A stretch of DNA of 64,000 bases from Clonostachys chloroleuca (GCA_037952775.1 JBANAY010000003.1:7130001-7194000); one strand, 5' to 3'. Positions 1 through 11,888 are shown, numbered from the stretch's first letter. The notes: generated by a model from the letters alone, not told the origin. A program made the numbers and translations.

Positions 1-381
1 GAAATTAAACCTCGGTCAGAGGAAAGGTTAGATAAGGTAGCAAGGTAGTCAGTCTGCCGGGAAGCTTTCAGTCTGAGCAAGATTGGCAATACTCCAGTAA
101 GCTGTAGACTGAGTCAGGTCTCTGGCCGCAGCATGATACTCCCATCATGAAGTGTTGCGAATGTCGCGGTGCTGTCAAGATGGAATCTCAGGCACCTGCA
201 CATACAGTGAGAACCGCTCAAGCATCAGGGTTTACAGCATCTCTGGAAGGCCTCCAGAAGGAATCTGTCGTGCTGGAGGCCGCTAAAATGACCCACGTCC
301 TCTGTAGCAGCGCCCTAATCAGATCGCTGTGAGCACTTCATATTGGTCGCTGGGACAATCAAGAATTCATCAACTAACCGT
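1..381. other. Intergenic, no gene recognised
   Basis: Only short open frames occur here and none shows codon structure, splice signals or a recognisable motif. The stretch ends at the tRNA-Lys gene. Confidence 0.5.
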
Positions 382-463
382 GCCCGGTTAGCTCAATCGG
401 TAGAGCGTGAGACTCTTACGAGTTCACATCTCAAGGTTGCGGGTTCGACCCCCGCATCGGGCT
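382..463 (+). tRNA. tRNA-Lys(CTT) with 9-nt intron
   Basis: The sequence folds as a cloverleaf. A 7-bp acceptor stem (one G-T pair) closes the molecule, the D arm is GCTC/GAGC, the anticodon stem is TGAGA/TCTCA, and the T arm is GCGGG/CCCGC around TTCGACC. The anticodon CTT is at 415-417. A 9-nt intron (419-427) sits one base after the anticodon, the canonical position for nuclear tRNA introns. It reads AAG codons. The discriminator base appears to be T463. Confidence 0.93.
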
Positions 464-1499
464 ATTCCTATAATCGATTCTTTTTTTGCAGATACAAGTT
501 TCACCCGGTTCCCTTTTCCTTTTTTTGCCAACTTTAGGGTTTTTCTTTCTGATAATTGGCTTGCGAACAAGATTTCTATGTTATCTTATTCTTATGCACT
601 TATATGTATTGAAGACTGGCCTCATTAGTAGCACATTAGACAAGTATGTTGATATTGTCAAAAATGGGCAACGATCCTCCCTGTCTTCTTATTCAATATG
701 CAATACACCAGCCAAATAAAATACAGTAACTTTATGACAATATCCTACTGAAAACACTCTCAAACTCTTTTTGCGCATGATCAAAGGCTTTTTACGCATC
801 AGAAAAGTCTTCTTGACCGGGATTCACAATGTGTTGATTTTTGGTATAGGGTAGATAAACGACATGGAACGACCCACATCCACAAATCGACGTTAGGTCA
901 TTGCCGCGTGAAAAAAAAAAAAACGCGAAAAAACACTAGGCCGAGCAATAAATGGTTAAACGTGATTATTGTTGTTCATTCTTTCGCTGTAGGAACGAAT
1001 TGAAGGCGTGTTAAAGTTTTCATTTTCCCCAAACCTTATGCCCACCTCCAGTCGACAATGTTCATCAATTTTGGCCAGTCTTTCTAAACGCGGGCGAAAT
1101 TTTTACTTTCGTGTGGTCAACATTGTGAACTAGGGCATTGGGGAATAGGAACACCTCGGTTTCAACCTGGGCGGTGCTAAAAAAACCTCTTACTCGTCCG
1201 CGGTTATTTTACCACGAAGCTGGACTCGTGTCTGCTAGTCGAAATTGGAAAACATGTGACTTAGCCACATTCACTTGCCGTCACAGGGATGATCTCTTTG
1301 GCGAATAATTAATTGTTGAAACTAGTCCTGATCCTGGGTATATCGCGCATTCTGAGAATGAGAATGAGAAAAAAGAAAGACAAAATGAAAAGGAAGAAAT
1401 GATACCAGCCTTGATACACTGGCGAGAACATGACCCATTATTGCGTACAAAATAAAATCCAATCGTATACAAGTTGGAAGTGTACATTAAAACACTTCC
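464..1499. other. Intergenic, AT-rich, no gene recognised
   Basis: There are short open frames only, plus a run of twelve A at about 910. No splice pattern or motif supports a gene. Confidence 0.5.
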
Positions 1500-2058
1500 T
1501 TAGCGCCAGTTCCACCAGGTTTCTACCTCCTTGATTACAGTTTCATACTGACTGTAGCATTGCATCCTGTAGGACTTGCCCTTGGAGGCTTTCTCCTCCC
1601 AAATGATGATGAAATCTGTCGCATTCTCAGGGTTAAGTGTGATGGCCTTGAAATCGTCAGTTAACTTCATGTGCTAGGGTAGAAATAATGCACAGACGTA
1701 CAACAATCTTCAAGTTCTTTTTCTTGGAGAGTATTTCTCTAAGAGCTTGATAGTGCCCCTTGAGACCATAAGTGAAGCCGTGCGAGGGCTTGACACCTCG
1801 GCTGTTCCTGTAGGCGATGACATACGCACCACCGTAGCCAAGTCCCACAGTAACGATGCGGGCGCCATCTCGCTTCTTGGGGTCGTATATCTTGAGTGTG
1901 TTTTTGAGGTTATCGGGTACGTTAGAGCTCCAGGACGACTTCCAACGAGCGTAGTAGGTCTGGTTGGGCCCAAGGGTGCAAGTCTTTAGATGATCGACTC
2001 CATTGGTCGCCAGGGCTTCTTGAAGTTGTGGATATTCGACTTTCAGATTTTCACTCAT
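1500..2058 (-). CDS. Unknown small protein, two exons, 167 aa
   Basis: Exons are 2058-1702 and 1646-1500, with a 55-nt intron (GTACGT donor, CTGAC branch site, CAAG acceptor). The join keeps frame and gives 167 residues. The protein is soluble with no signal peptide or membrane segment. It has an aromatic- and Gly-rich middle (YYARWKSSWSS, then GLGYGGAYVIAYR) and a second block near the C-terminus that again pairs an LNPEN-type turn with a beta-rich stretch. This suggests a repeated beta module. I do not recognise the family. It lies downstream of, and on the same strand as, a P-loop GTPase gene, so a link is possible but unproven. The ATG at 2058 is the first in frame. Confidence 0.7.
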
Positions 2059-2316
2059 CTCTGAGAGTTTAGGTCAGCTGAGTTGGTGGAACAACGAACA
2101 ATAGTCTTGATGTGCTTCACGTACCGACACCATCCGAGTAACGGGCCAGCCAGGTTGGGGTCTCACCGCACTTCTTCCCAAGAAAAACGGAGCGGAGCTG
2201 TTTTGATCCTGATGCCGGTGTTTGACCAGGCCCCTCGTTACTAGCCATCTATGTTAGACTCTTGGAGAAGGAAACGTAAGGTTGTAGGCAATGATAAAGC
2301 CAGAATAGCGGCCTAC

Positions 2317-3666
2317 TCACCAACGAGTAATCACAGGGCTTATACACGTATAATAAACGCCTGCCATTGAGATGGAAAATGCCAGCTTCCCTTTGCGGCA
2401 GGGCCATGGCTTGAGCTTTTTGTGGTGATGCTCCAACTCAGAGTGCATATATTCGGCGCTCAGACGGTTCGCTAGGATATCCACTTTTTCGTTCATCTCT
2501 TTTATCTGCGCGGTGTGGGCGTTCTGCTCGTCGTACATCTTCTGCTGCAATTTGCTAAGGCGGGCATCTCGCTGAGAGATGAGACTTTCCATGTTGAAGC
2601 GAAGGGCCACGGTATCCTGCTCAACTTGCTGAATCTTGACCGTGTACTCATCCCGGACCTCCTTGAGGGCTTCTTCTGCCTCTTGGTCGCGTTGTTTAAT
2701 GGCCTCCCTCATCTGCTCTTCGACCTCGTGCAGCCGCTTTGCCCACTTCTCCTGCTCTTTAAGCAACTCGCTCTTGAGCTCTCGACCAGCCGAGGTTTGA
2801 TCGAGTGTGAGATTTTCGTCAATCAGTTGCTTCTGCAGGTCTGTGGTAATGCAATTGCTGTGTCCGATGAGTTGGTGTACCAACTCTTTGGCCGAGCTCT
2901 CATTGTGGCCATGTCGACGGACAGAGCTTCCTTTGCTCACCATCCAACCCCAGAATTCGGAGGTGTGGATCAGTTCCTCCTCTCTCCTCGTTCCCTCCTC
3001 CTGCGACACTTTATCCCACATGGTGGTCACAAGAATTACCTGCTTCAGGGCATCTTGGCCACACAGCTGCTTGAACATGAGGAGGTTCTTCTTGGCGGAA
3101 CCTTGCATTCGTACGTCGGTGATGCGATGAAGATAGATGATGCCGCTGAGCAAGATCTTACTCTTGTACGAGCTTCCGAGCCAGACGGCAATCTCGCTGA
3201 GGACTTCTGTGTCGCTCTTGTTGGTGTCGTCGAAGCCAGGGGTATCGATAAGGTATACGGTTTGGTCGGGCGACATGTCGTATGCGTAGACATCGACAAT
3301 GGCCGTACCTGTTCCCATTAGGCTCAGGGTGCTCCAAGAGAAGAGATTGGCGATTGGGTCACATACATGCTTCAAGAGTGTGGCCGATTCTGACGGCCTT
3401 CCCTGAACATAATGAGATGAATGAACTCTTACCCGACCCCGTGACGCCCATTACGGCAATGAAGGCATCGTTTGGTCTGCAATTGTTGACATTGATGAGT
3501 ATGTGTACATGTCAAAACAACAGGAGTGAGTGTACCTCGGAGCGCGACCTCCTCGAAAGTCCTCAGGCTCTGGCGGCTCCCGGACGGCGGGGGCCTCATT
3601 CTCTGGCTGATCGTTTTCCGGCATGGTTGGAGCATCATAGAATTCTTCACATCCGTCGTCAGACAT
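2317..3666 (-). CDS. AIG1/GIMAP-like P-loop GTPase with coiled coil, 410 aa
   Basis: Exons are 3666-3536, 3476-3367 and 3308-2317. The introns (59 and 58 nt) have GTACAC and GTATGT donors, and the joined length is a multiple of three. Residues 54-62 form the Walker A/G1 motif GVTGSGKSS, and DTPGF (about 102-106) is the G3 motif. VTTMWDK stands where G4 is expected. From about residue 230 to 370 the protein is Glu/Lys/Gln-rich and predicted to be coiled coil, and it ends in a short hydrophobic tail. This matches the fungal AIG1/TRAFAC-type GTPases, which are thought to bind GTP and may work at membranes. A start at 3666 gives an acidic Pro-rich N-terminus; in-frame codons continue upstream to a possible ATG at 3729. 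It is a divergent neighbour and paralogue of the next gene. Confidence 0.82.
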
Positions 3667-4716
3667 GGCTGTGATACCGCGAGTTGGGATCTTACGTGTG
3701 TGGGCAGGCCCAGCATGCACCAGGGCCATGGTGGTGACATAGGCGATTATAAGGCCGCTGGGAGGGAGAGATTCACGGCATAGTCCTCCGTCCGGCGGGG
3801 ACCTGTGTGACTGTTAAGTTTCAAGAGGATGAGGCACTGCCTGTGCAACATGCAGCGAGTCTGGACGCCTTGAGCTAACGAGCCTCACATTTGTTTGCGG
3901 ATTCATGCGTGTCAAAGTGTTGGAAATGATGCCTAACCCCCGGCAGGTTGGGCTGCTCGACCGGGCCAGAAATTAACTATCTTGAATGGGACGCACATGT
4001 AGGTAAAAAGCAGGGTTGCATTGGCGGTTTCACAGACCGCAGCCATTGGGCAGAGACCTCGCCCAGTGGCCAAGGATGACCGCATAGCTGCATGATTGCT
4101 GTGGATGCAACGGTAGAAACTGCAAATTTACGTCTGCGATGTTTTCCTGAGGGCCGTCATTCGCGCCACGCACGACACACATGGTTATCAAACGCAGCTG
4201 ACTCCAGTCAGAGGAAGCGAGGAGTAAGCCACAGAAGCATCACATCACCAATAAATGCTCGGATTCGACTGATAGCTGCGCTTCCACGGGTCACTCGGGC
4301 AAGCATGACACCATATTGAGCGCATCTTTGTATCCCAGGGGCCCCTCCCTCCCCCTTCGCTTGACTGCTGGATCCGCCCATCATGAGAGCGATCTCCACG
4401 TTCCGGCCGCGATAGGCATGTCTTGCTGTGATGGTGCCCCGCGTCCTCCCGGCTGACCACCATTATGGGAGGGACAATACGGCATGCCTTATCGTATGCC
4501 TTAAAGGTGGCGTAGGTGCCATTTGTACGAGAGTGTCACCAATCAGTTTGTCCTCATCGGCCGATGGGTAGAGCGGGGTTTCGGACACTGCACATTGGTT
4601 TGGACACTGCACATCTGCATCCTCCCTGGGGCACTGCCACTCTATCCACTGCTGGAGTGCTGACCAGTGCCGTGTACCGGAAGTTGGTTCGCCAAGGCAG
4701 ATTTCTCGCTGCACTG
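3667..4716. other. Intergenic between two divergent GTPase genes
   Basis: About 1 kb with no convincing coding segment. It should hold the promoters of both GTPase genes. I see no clear shared motif by eye. Confidence 0.4.
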
Positions 4717-6459
4717 ATGAGTCTGGGGAGCGCAGAGCTCACCCAAACATACCAGACGGTCTCGGGTGTCGGTAGTTCAATAATTTGCACCTCTCAGCAT
4801 CAAACGGTATACGACATCTCTAGGCACTTCGGCCGAGTCTTCTTGAAGCTCTGACCGCAAGATCGGCGTCAAATTGTTCTCCGCGTATCTTTAGAAAACC
4901 AAATTGAACCCCGAGATAGAGAGCGTGAATGAGCGACTCGAAGACCAGGCCCGACGACTCTCAGCTTTAATTGGCGCAACAAAGCCCCGTGCCACTGACA
5001 GATTTTTCTTGGTCCTGGGTAGAACAGGCTCGGGAAAGAGTACATTCATATCCCGCTGTACAGGGAAAGATACCAACATCAGCCATGGTCTCTTCTCATG
5101 TAGGAGGCCGTTCCCCCTCTCAATTATGAGCCACTGTATATTAATACTGGCCAGGCACCGACTCAATAGATGTGTTTGACATGAGATGGGAGGGCCGTCG
5201 CATTTACTTAATTGACACTCCTGGGTTCAATGACACAAACAGGTCAGAAATTGACACATTGAGTGTCTTGGCCACCTACCTGGGCGCATCTTACTCAAAT
5301 GGCGTGCGAATCTCTGGCCTGCTGTTGCTACATCCCATATCCGACAATCGAGTGTCTGGCACCAACCTGCGGACCATTGAGATGGTAGAGGCCATGTGTG
5401 GATTTGATAGGTACGATAACTTGGCCATTGCTACGACGATGTGGCCGGAGTATTCTACCAAATATGAGAGGGCGACACTCAATGCCCGCGAGGCCGAGCT
5501 CGCTGAAAGCTATAAATTCTATGGTTCGATGATATCCAAAGGCGCTGTAATGTTCAGGCACCATGGTACAGGGAGAAAAGGCTACAATAGCGAGGTATTC
5601 TCAGCGGAGCCCATCTTGGCTCATCTCATCCGCCGATCGGACCTTCATGCTCCAAAGGTCCTACGACTACAAAAGGAATTGATTGACGAAAAGAAGACAA
5701 TAGGTGAGACGTCAGCCGGAGCCATCATTGCCGCCGACATGCATAGACACCGCCAAGTCCGGGAGAGCGCATTGCAGCAGTTGGAGGAGAGGATACGGGA
5801 ACACATCTATGGTGGTAGTAAATCACACCTTGCTGAACTACGGCAAACCAAAGCCGCGTGGCAACAAGAGTTGGGAAAATTAGAGGAGAGCAAGGAAACG
5901 TTGAGACAGTCGATGGCGGACCTTGGAGAAAAGGAGTTCCAAAGAGCAAAACAGAAAATCGATGAGATTGAAGACCACCTCAAGGAGCAGGTAAATCTCA
6001 AAGAGGAGGACTTAAAGGATATGGAGGATTCTCTTCACCACATCAACAGTAGCCGAGCTATGGCATTGGCCCTCCCCAAAGCCCCAGAAGCAGGCGACGG
6101 CTCTGGCTCAAGTGGGCAGAACCAAGCGAGCAGGCGACGGACGCCGTCTCCCACGCCATCGGCTACACCATCAGCTTCACCATCTACCATTGAGAGGCAC
6201 CTCTTAAGCCAGAATGAGGAACTTATGAGGTTGGTCAGGATAGCCAGAAGAGATGCCAGCGAGATGCGTAGGATATATGCAGCATTCAAAGGAAAGACGA
6301 GGGACCAGGCTTTAAACGGTACGGTAAATGGGGTTGCTGCCGGGGCCATGTCTGGCATTATCGCTGCTGGTGAGACCGACTTTCCCCTCTCTTATATCGC
6401 GACTAACAGTTTACGAAATTTTAGTCGCTGCAGGAGGGCTTCTCTGCTCTGTAATGTAG
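4717..6459 (+). CDS. AIG1/GIMAP-like P-loop GTPase with coiled coil, 514 aa
   Basis: Proposed exons are 4717-4806, 4895-5099, 5155-6369 and 6425-6459; all joins keep frame. The GTPase core is certain: GRTGSGKST (about 72-80) is G1, DTPGF (about 119-123) is G3, and TTMW replaces a normal G4. A long Glu/Lys-rich coiled coil (about 275-380) follows, then a Ser/Pro/Thr linker with short TPSATPSASPS repeats, then a small hydrophobic Ala/Gly tail. The tail appears only if the last 55-nt intron (GTGAGA, GACTAAC branch) is removed. The first exon is the weakest part: the second exon has no in-frame ATG, so an upstream exon is needed, and 4717-4806 fits by phase. It is a paralogue of the gene at 2317-3666. 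Confidence 0.8.
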
Positions 6460-6735
6460 CAAGATGCTTGGTAATTCTGGAATAAAAAGGAATAGATTTA
6501 CTTTGCACATTCACGTCAAAGAAGCACTCGTTCATACAATGGCCCGCAAAGAGTTCCATGCAAAGCTGCCACCTACCATGATTCAACAGTATATTTAATG
6601 TGATATTTGATTGCAAGCTACATTTTTAGGAAGATGTGAACGGGAAATGGCATCCTTAGTTCAGTATCCTGTCATTGTGAGGGTTGGCGAAAGGACTAGA
6701 TGCTAAAGAGATGAGGCCATCACCATCAACCAAAT

Positions 6736-6817
6736 GCGTAATTGGTTTAGTGGTAAAATTCTCCGTTGCCATCCGAGCAGCGTCGGGGAGCCCTGGGTTC
6801 GATTCCCAGATTACGCA
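6736..6817 (+). tRNA. tRNA-Gly(GCC) with 11-nt intron
   Basis: The acceptor stem GCGTAAT/ATTACGC is perfect, the T arm is CTGGG/CCCAG around TTCGATT, and the D loop has AGTGGT. The anticodon GCC is at 6768-6770, followed by A37 and an intron at 6772-6782. The anticodon stem is CTCCG/CGGGG with one T-G pair. It reads GGC/GGT codons. Confidence 0.93.
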
Positions 6818-7022
6818 TTTTTGCTGTTTCAGATGGCTCTTCGGTTGGGGCCTCTGTTTATTTTTGAGCTTGGGGCTAACACAAGGTGCTATGGGAGAGG
6901 CTATCAACCCCCGGTTATTCCCAGATCATGGAAACGGGGCTCATGAAATCGAGGGGAACTGTAAATTCGAGAATCCGAGACAATGTTGGCATGTTCACAG
7001 GGTGAGCTGCGCTATTTTTTAA

Positions 7023-7888
7023 CTACAAACGATAATTAGGGTGCTTCAATTTCGTGTGCTTAAGTAAACGATCATAACGAATATTATCAAACTCCAGCCC
7101 ACAAACCGGGCATTTACATTTGGAAACATCCAGGCCCCTTCTCTCAGCCTCCGACCGGTGATTGGATACCATGTGGCGGTCTAAGTCTCTCTCATACGCA
7201 AAGCGCTGAGAACACATGGGCATAGGGCATCTCTCCGGTTTGGATTCCTTTCTTTGATTTTTCCTTACGCAGAAGTATCAGTTTCTATCCTCCTATTCCT
7301 GCTGAGGCTGGACACTTACTTGAGGTCTTTAGGGTCCTTTCTTTTACGTCTCTTTGGTTCCCTTGTACCATCCTTCTCACCCCATTGCAAGGGTATTTCT
7401 GGACTTTCTGGGCTGGGCATGCCGATTGGTTTTGGCAGCAATGGGCGCCCAGGCGGACTAGTTATTTGTGTTGTCCGTGGAGCCTGATCATAGAAAATCG
7501 GGACAGGCATTGAAGCCGCTGAAGAAGGATATCCTGCGTGGGACAAAGGAAGAACATCGCTGCAAGTGAAGAAATTTGAGTAACCATTGAGAAATATACC
7601 CGCTTCTTGGTGCATAAAGATGCTGCTTGGGTCTAGTATCTCATGATTTTGTAGGTTAGGAGAACCAGCGAGCGAAGACTGGTATTCGAGGTCACATTCA
7701 CTAATGCTTCCTGGATTACAGTCGTCGAAACCAATACCCTCCAACCCGCTAGATGAGCATGCACTTGTATCTTGTTCTTCCTCGAAAGTGAGGTCCTCCG
7801 AGACGGTTTGGAGTGTTAATACTCTAGGGTCAATGGTGCCATCCGAAAAGGATGCGAAAAAATGGTGTTGTTGCTCGCTTTGATCCAT
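7023..7888 (-). CDS. C2H2 zinc-finger protein, 269 aa
   Basis: Exons are 7888-7320 and 7263-7023, with a 56-nt intron (GTAAGT donor, CTGAT branch, TAAG acceptor). The N-terminal 180 residues are acidic and Ser/Gln-rich without a domain. A basic patch (KRRKRKDPKD), likely a nuclear signal, comes just before the splice site. Two fingers close the protein: CPMPMC with HMVSNH, and CPVC with HTKLKH. The design is that of many fungal effector-type or regulatory C2H2 proteins, probably a nuclear DNA-binding protein. The start is the ATG at 7888 in a GCCATGG context; the frame is open a little further upstream but without ATG. Confidence 0.82.
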
Positions 7889-9138
7889 GGCGAACCAGCT
7901 GAGCAGAAATGGATTGCCCACCTAGTGGGTATTGAAGTTCGTTGTATGTTATGCAAGCAGTACTATTGTGTAGTGTAGTGATACCTCGACTTAGGTCAAA
8001 GTATATAAATAGACACCTTTTACCGACGCTATCCGGGTCCAGCAATCTTGTACCTCTGCTTTGATTAGAACCTAGTCATGATTTAAGAATCAAGTTTAGT
8101 AATGATCTCACCATCAGAAGAGGTCATGGGAGATGTTCGGAAGCCACGCGACAGTACCTAGCGCCCGGTAAAGTATCCGATCTGATATTTGACGTCTCAA
8201 GGATTTTGTGCAGGCAAAGACTCTGTTGCCTAAGACTGGTATGGATGGCAACATCAATGCCATTGACAAAAGACTATCCACGTCAAAGATCATAGCTGAT
8301 CCTTCGTTGGCTCGCAGGCCATGTCTGATCTAGAGATCGCCGTTAGCATATTGCTCGTATAAGTATATTAAATAGCTTCAAACACATCAAAAGAAACAAC
8401 TTACTGACTGTAACTGGGAAGCCGTTGAATAGAAATGTAGTAGAGGCATGGCACAACGATGTGTGAGGGAGGGCGGCACCGCATGACGTGATTTGGCATG
8501 CGGTGCCGCCCCTGGTGAACCTGGAGTGTTAGACGCCTTTGAGGATTGGTGTTTTCAATGACTAGATAGACTAGGTAGGTGTTTTGAATAATCAAAGAGA
8601 CTGAAAGGGAGCGAAGCGGAGACGTAGACGGAAGTAGATGGATGAGGAAGAGAGAAATCAAACGAGGGTATTGCTTTGGGGGCGGTACTTATAGGCATAG
8701 GTAGCAATGAGAGCTGACGAAGTACCACCAAAGGTAGGGGTCAGTTGCAGTCATCCGGATTTTGATTGGTGTTCACCTGGAGGCCGTCAATTAAGATATC
8801 ACTGAAGCGCCAATAGGGTGGAGAAGAATTTCAGCTGCGTTGCTTTTGTCTGAGACAGCTCAGAGCAACCCAACCGAGCGGGGGCGTAATGCCCTCACGC
8901 CCAAGGGTGGTGTCCTCAACCATGCTAAAGCACCTTCACTATATCTCCTTGTTTGCTTCTGCCACTTCTTCTTATTTCACTTCAACGTCCTCTAATCTTA
9001 CTCATCTTCCTTATCTTATTCATCTTACTCATTCTATTGATCTTTACTGATCTACCTCATCTATTTCATTCGGTTGTTTCAGCTGATTTTACGTATCACG
9101 AACAGTTCAACACCCAGTCAACAGTGTTGGCCCTCACG
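7889..9138. other. Intergenic, with hairpin and pyrimidine tract
   Basis: No gene is supported. It contains a perfect 15-bp inverted repeat at 8470-8510 and a long C/T-rich tract at about 8940-9080. The tract is typical of the 5' leader of a fungal gene and lies directly ahead of the DUF4238 gene. Confidence 0.5.
8470..8510. repeat. Perfect 15-bp inverted repeat, 11-nt loop
   Basis: Arm GGGCGGCACCGCATG (8470-8484) pairs fully with 8496-8510. The loop (8485-8495) and arm edge make TGACGTGA, which resembles a CRE/ATF site. It could be a regulatory palindrome or the remains of a small inverted-repeat element. Confidence 0.8.
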
Positions 9139-11639
9139 ATGTCTGTCAAAAATGAATACCAGCATTTCATCCCACAATTTCTCATCAAGAACTTTGCGTA
9201 CCCTTTCAAGTGCCCCGAAGCCGAGCTGACGGGGAAGAAAAAGTGCAAATGCAGACATGAGAAGGGAAAATATCCTAACGACCTAGTCGTGAACTGTGTC
9301 GGCCTCCAGGCCACACCCTTTTCAATCGATGTCCGGCCAGTCAAGAGAATATTTGGCTCCCCCGGCATGTACCTGGACCCGAACCAGCCAACAACTGGCC
9401 AGCAGCGCCGTATTGAAAGCATGTTCAGCAAATTGGAATCACACGCAAGCTCTATCTTCCGGCGGATTGTCAAGTCCCATGAGGCCGGTGAAGGAGCCAT
9501 ATCACTGACTAGGCTTGAGCGAGACGACATCAGAAAGTTCTTCTTTATATTGAAGTATCGTGGTAGTGGATTCCATCGTCGATTCTACCATGAGAGGGCC
9601 AGCGACTACAACGCCAACGACCGCGAAATTTTGCTCGAGTATATGAAGGAGCGCGGTTTCTCGGCCCCACGAGATGTTTGGTACCATAATCTTGAATGTA
9701 TCATGAACTTGAAGATGGATGTGGAGGGAGAATGGAGGCAAGAGCTTCCGCGCCAGATGTTCCCCGAAGACGCCTTCTGGTTCATTGCCCATGTCAATGC
9801 ATTTTACATGGCTCTCTGTACACCAAATGATCCTCATGATGAGTTTGTCCTGACCGAGAACTGTTACAATATCTTCGAAGGGCCTAATACCTTCATGAAA
9901 GATGAGAGCACGGGCGAAGAGCACGGAGCTTATCATGCCAGTTTTCATGAATTCGCCACTATTTCCCCACGCTTGGTGGTCGTGCTACGGTCTTGCTTCC
10001 TACCAAATTTTCGGGAAGACTCGAATCCTAAGATTAAAAAATGGCGTCAAGAGATGCATGAAGCAGTTTATGTGGAACACTATGGTCCCGAGTGCACGTC
10101 TCTCCTCTATGACCTCCCCATTGAGAAGGCAACGAACTCCTATAGCCAAATCGTTGGAGATAACATTGTCTATTTACCGGGACATGATGGGAAATTTCGC
10201 CTAAATGATAAATTCATATTCAAATATTATCCTATTAGCCCTCGACACGTTCAGATATTGAACAATCTCTTCCTGGAAAACGCTGACAGAAGCGACACCC
10301 TCGCCTTCAAGACCCACAATACCTTCTTCAAGATACTCGAGACCTACATTAGTGGCCCATGCGAATCGTTCAAAGTAGCGGGCGGCCCTGACAAGGAGAT
10401 CCGACTAGAGTATCTCCAAGGGCTGGAGGCTCTTGCTAGGGATATGGGATGTCAGAAGACTCTTCTATACAGGGAGATATCCATACCGTGGAGTATTGAT
10501 TCCAAACGATTTATGGAAAAGCAGATGGCCTACCATCAGCTATTGGGCCCTCTGGGAGAGATAAATCATCAGGCAAATCCAAGCCTAAAGTTTTACGACA
10601 TCTACAAAAAGCTCCACAAGAAGAATTCTCAACATGGTGAGGAGATCTTGTCCGTTGACCAAGGCCAATTTAAACCGCTACATTATCTAGAGGCAGATCT
10701 CACTTTCCAAGGGGACGTAACTTTGGCCAGGAAAATGGCTCTATTTCACATGGAGGTTGAAGTAGAGTTGATTAATGCAGGGCAGCCAGAATCTCTACTA
10801 GGAGCGCGAAAGTCGCTTCAGTCCGTGCTTCAAACCTCGAACTTAACAACATATTGGCTTTATTTGAAGCTATGGCGCAAAGATCTGTTTGGAGATGCTG
10901 ACGGAACCCCAGATATTGTGGACCTTATCGCAGATGATAATGTAAGAGTTGGTCCAGAGGATGCCTTTGCGAAAAGTGAGTGCCTCTCGACATCTACCCC
11001 CTTTGGCACCGTTATTACTTACATCAACAGCCGCCCATGTGTATAGCGAGGATGCCTTGAAGAATTTGATGTTTATTTCAGTCTGCCAAGATTTCACCTT
11101 GAGAGAGGGAAAGGGAGAGAGTATATGGAAAACCCGTTCAGAGATTCTTTTTAATTTGCGGGATTGCATTATTTATCATTTTGCTATCTTTCTCACGGGA
11201 GGTATGAAAAACCAAACTACTTCTACAAATATAGGAAAAACCCCATCGCTGACAACCAGACAGGAAGTATCAAACATTGCGGTATAGTGAAACTCTAGAC
11301 ATGCTACAACATCCTGTCACTGACGAAGTTGCAGGGATAAGGAAGATTGAGATACTAGCCGAGTGGGAGGAGAGAAAGGTTCCGCAGTCCTCGAGCTTTA
11401 GACACCTTGCTTTATATCCTTACCTAGACAAGGAAGAAAAACTTGAGTTGGCGATACGAGCTCAAGTTAGATCCAAATTTCAAGCTGCTATGTTTGGAGA
11501 AGCAGAGTCTGAAGCACTCGGGGAACTAGAGCACATCCTCTTCACGCTTACATTTCCAACACCACCTGCTGAGGGCTTTTCGATGCCTTCGGGACAGCTT
11601 GTCTATGTGAAGGGAAAGCCTGAGGCGGTATATTATTGA
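9139..11639 (+). CDS. DUF4238 family protein, 795 aa
   Basis: Exons are 9139-10975, 11031-11201 and 11260-11639; the introns (55 and 58 nt) have GTGAGT and GTATGA donors and keep frame. The N-terminus carries the family signature YQHFIPQFLIKNF (about residues 7-20), then a Cys/Lys/His segment (KKKCKCRHEKGK) and conserved aromatic blocks. The family is common in fungi and bacteria and its biochemical role is unknown; no signal peptide or membrane segment is visible. The ATG at 9139 is chosen because the open frame upstream to 8953 is a pyrimidine-rich leader that would encode only Leu/Ile and has no ATG. At 795 residues it is long for the family, with an extra C-terminal part. Confidence 0.85.
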
Positions 11640-11888
11640 TATTTATCGTTCTGTAGTCAAATAATATTGATACTTGCTGGCGGCGAGCTGCGGTAGGACG
11701 AATCAGCGGATATATTTAGATATGGATTCTGTTTTCAAACACCGGCTCAACCATGCCGATTCGTGCCTACGCTGTTTTATACAACCCCCCGGAGGCCAAA
11801 GCCAGTCATTCTAAAACAGCTCAATATATTTCTTGCTTACTGTTGTACTCACCATTCAGAAGACACGTGAGAACACACTTTCCTTTAC

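Noticed and set aside
1674..1701. 28-nt intron in the small unknown gene
   Set aside because: Too short for a fungal spliceosomal intron; a 55-nt intron with a CTGAC branch site keeps the same frame.
2515..3321. 268-codon frame on the plus strand opposite the first GTPase gene
   Set aside because: It is the antisense of the GTPase exon, with no own splice signals or domain.
8953..9138. N-terminal extension of the DUF4238 protein by 62 residues
   Set aside because: There is no ATG, and the residues come from a C/T-rich leader tract; the family signature follows directly after the ATG at 9139.
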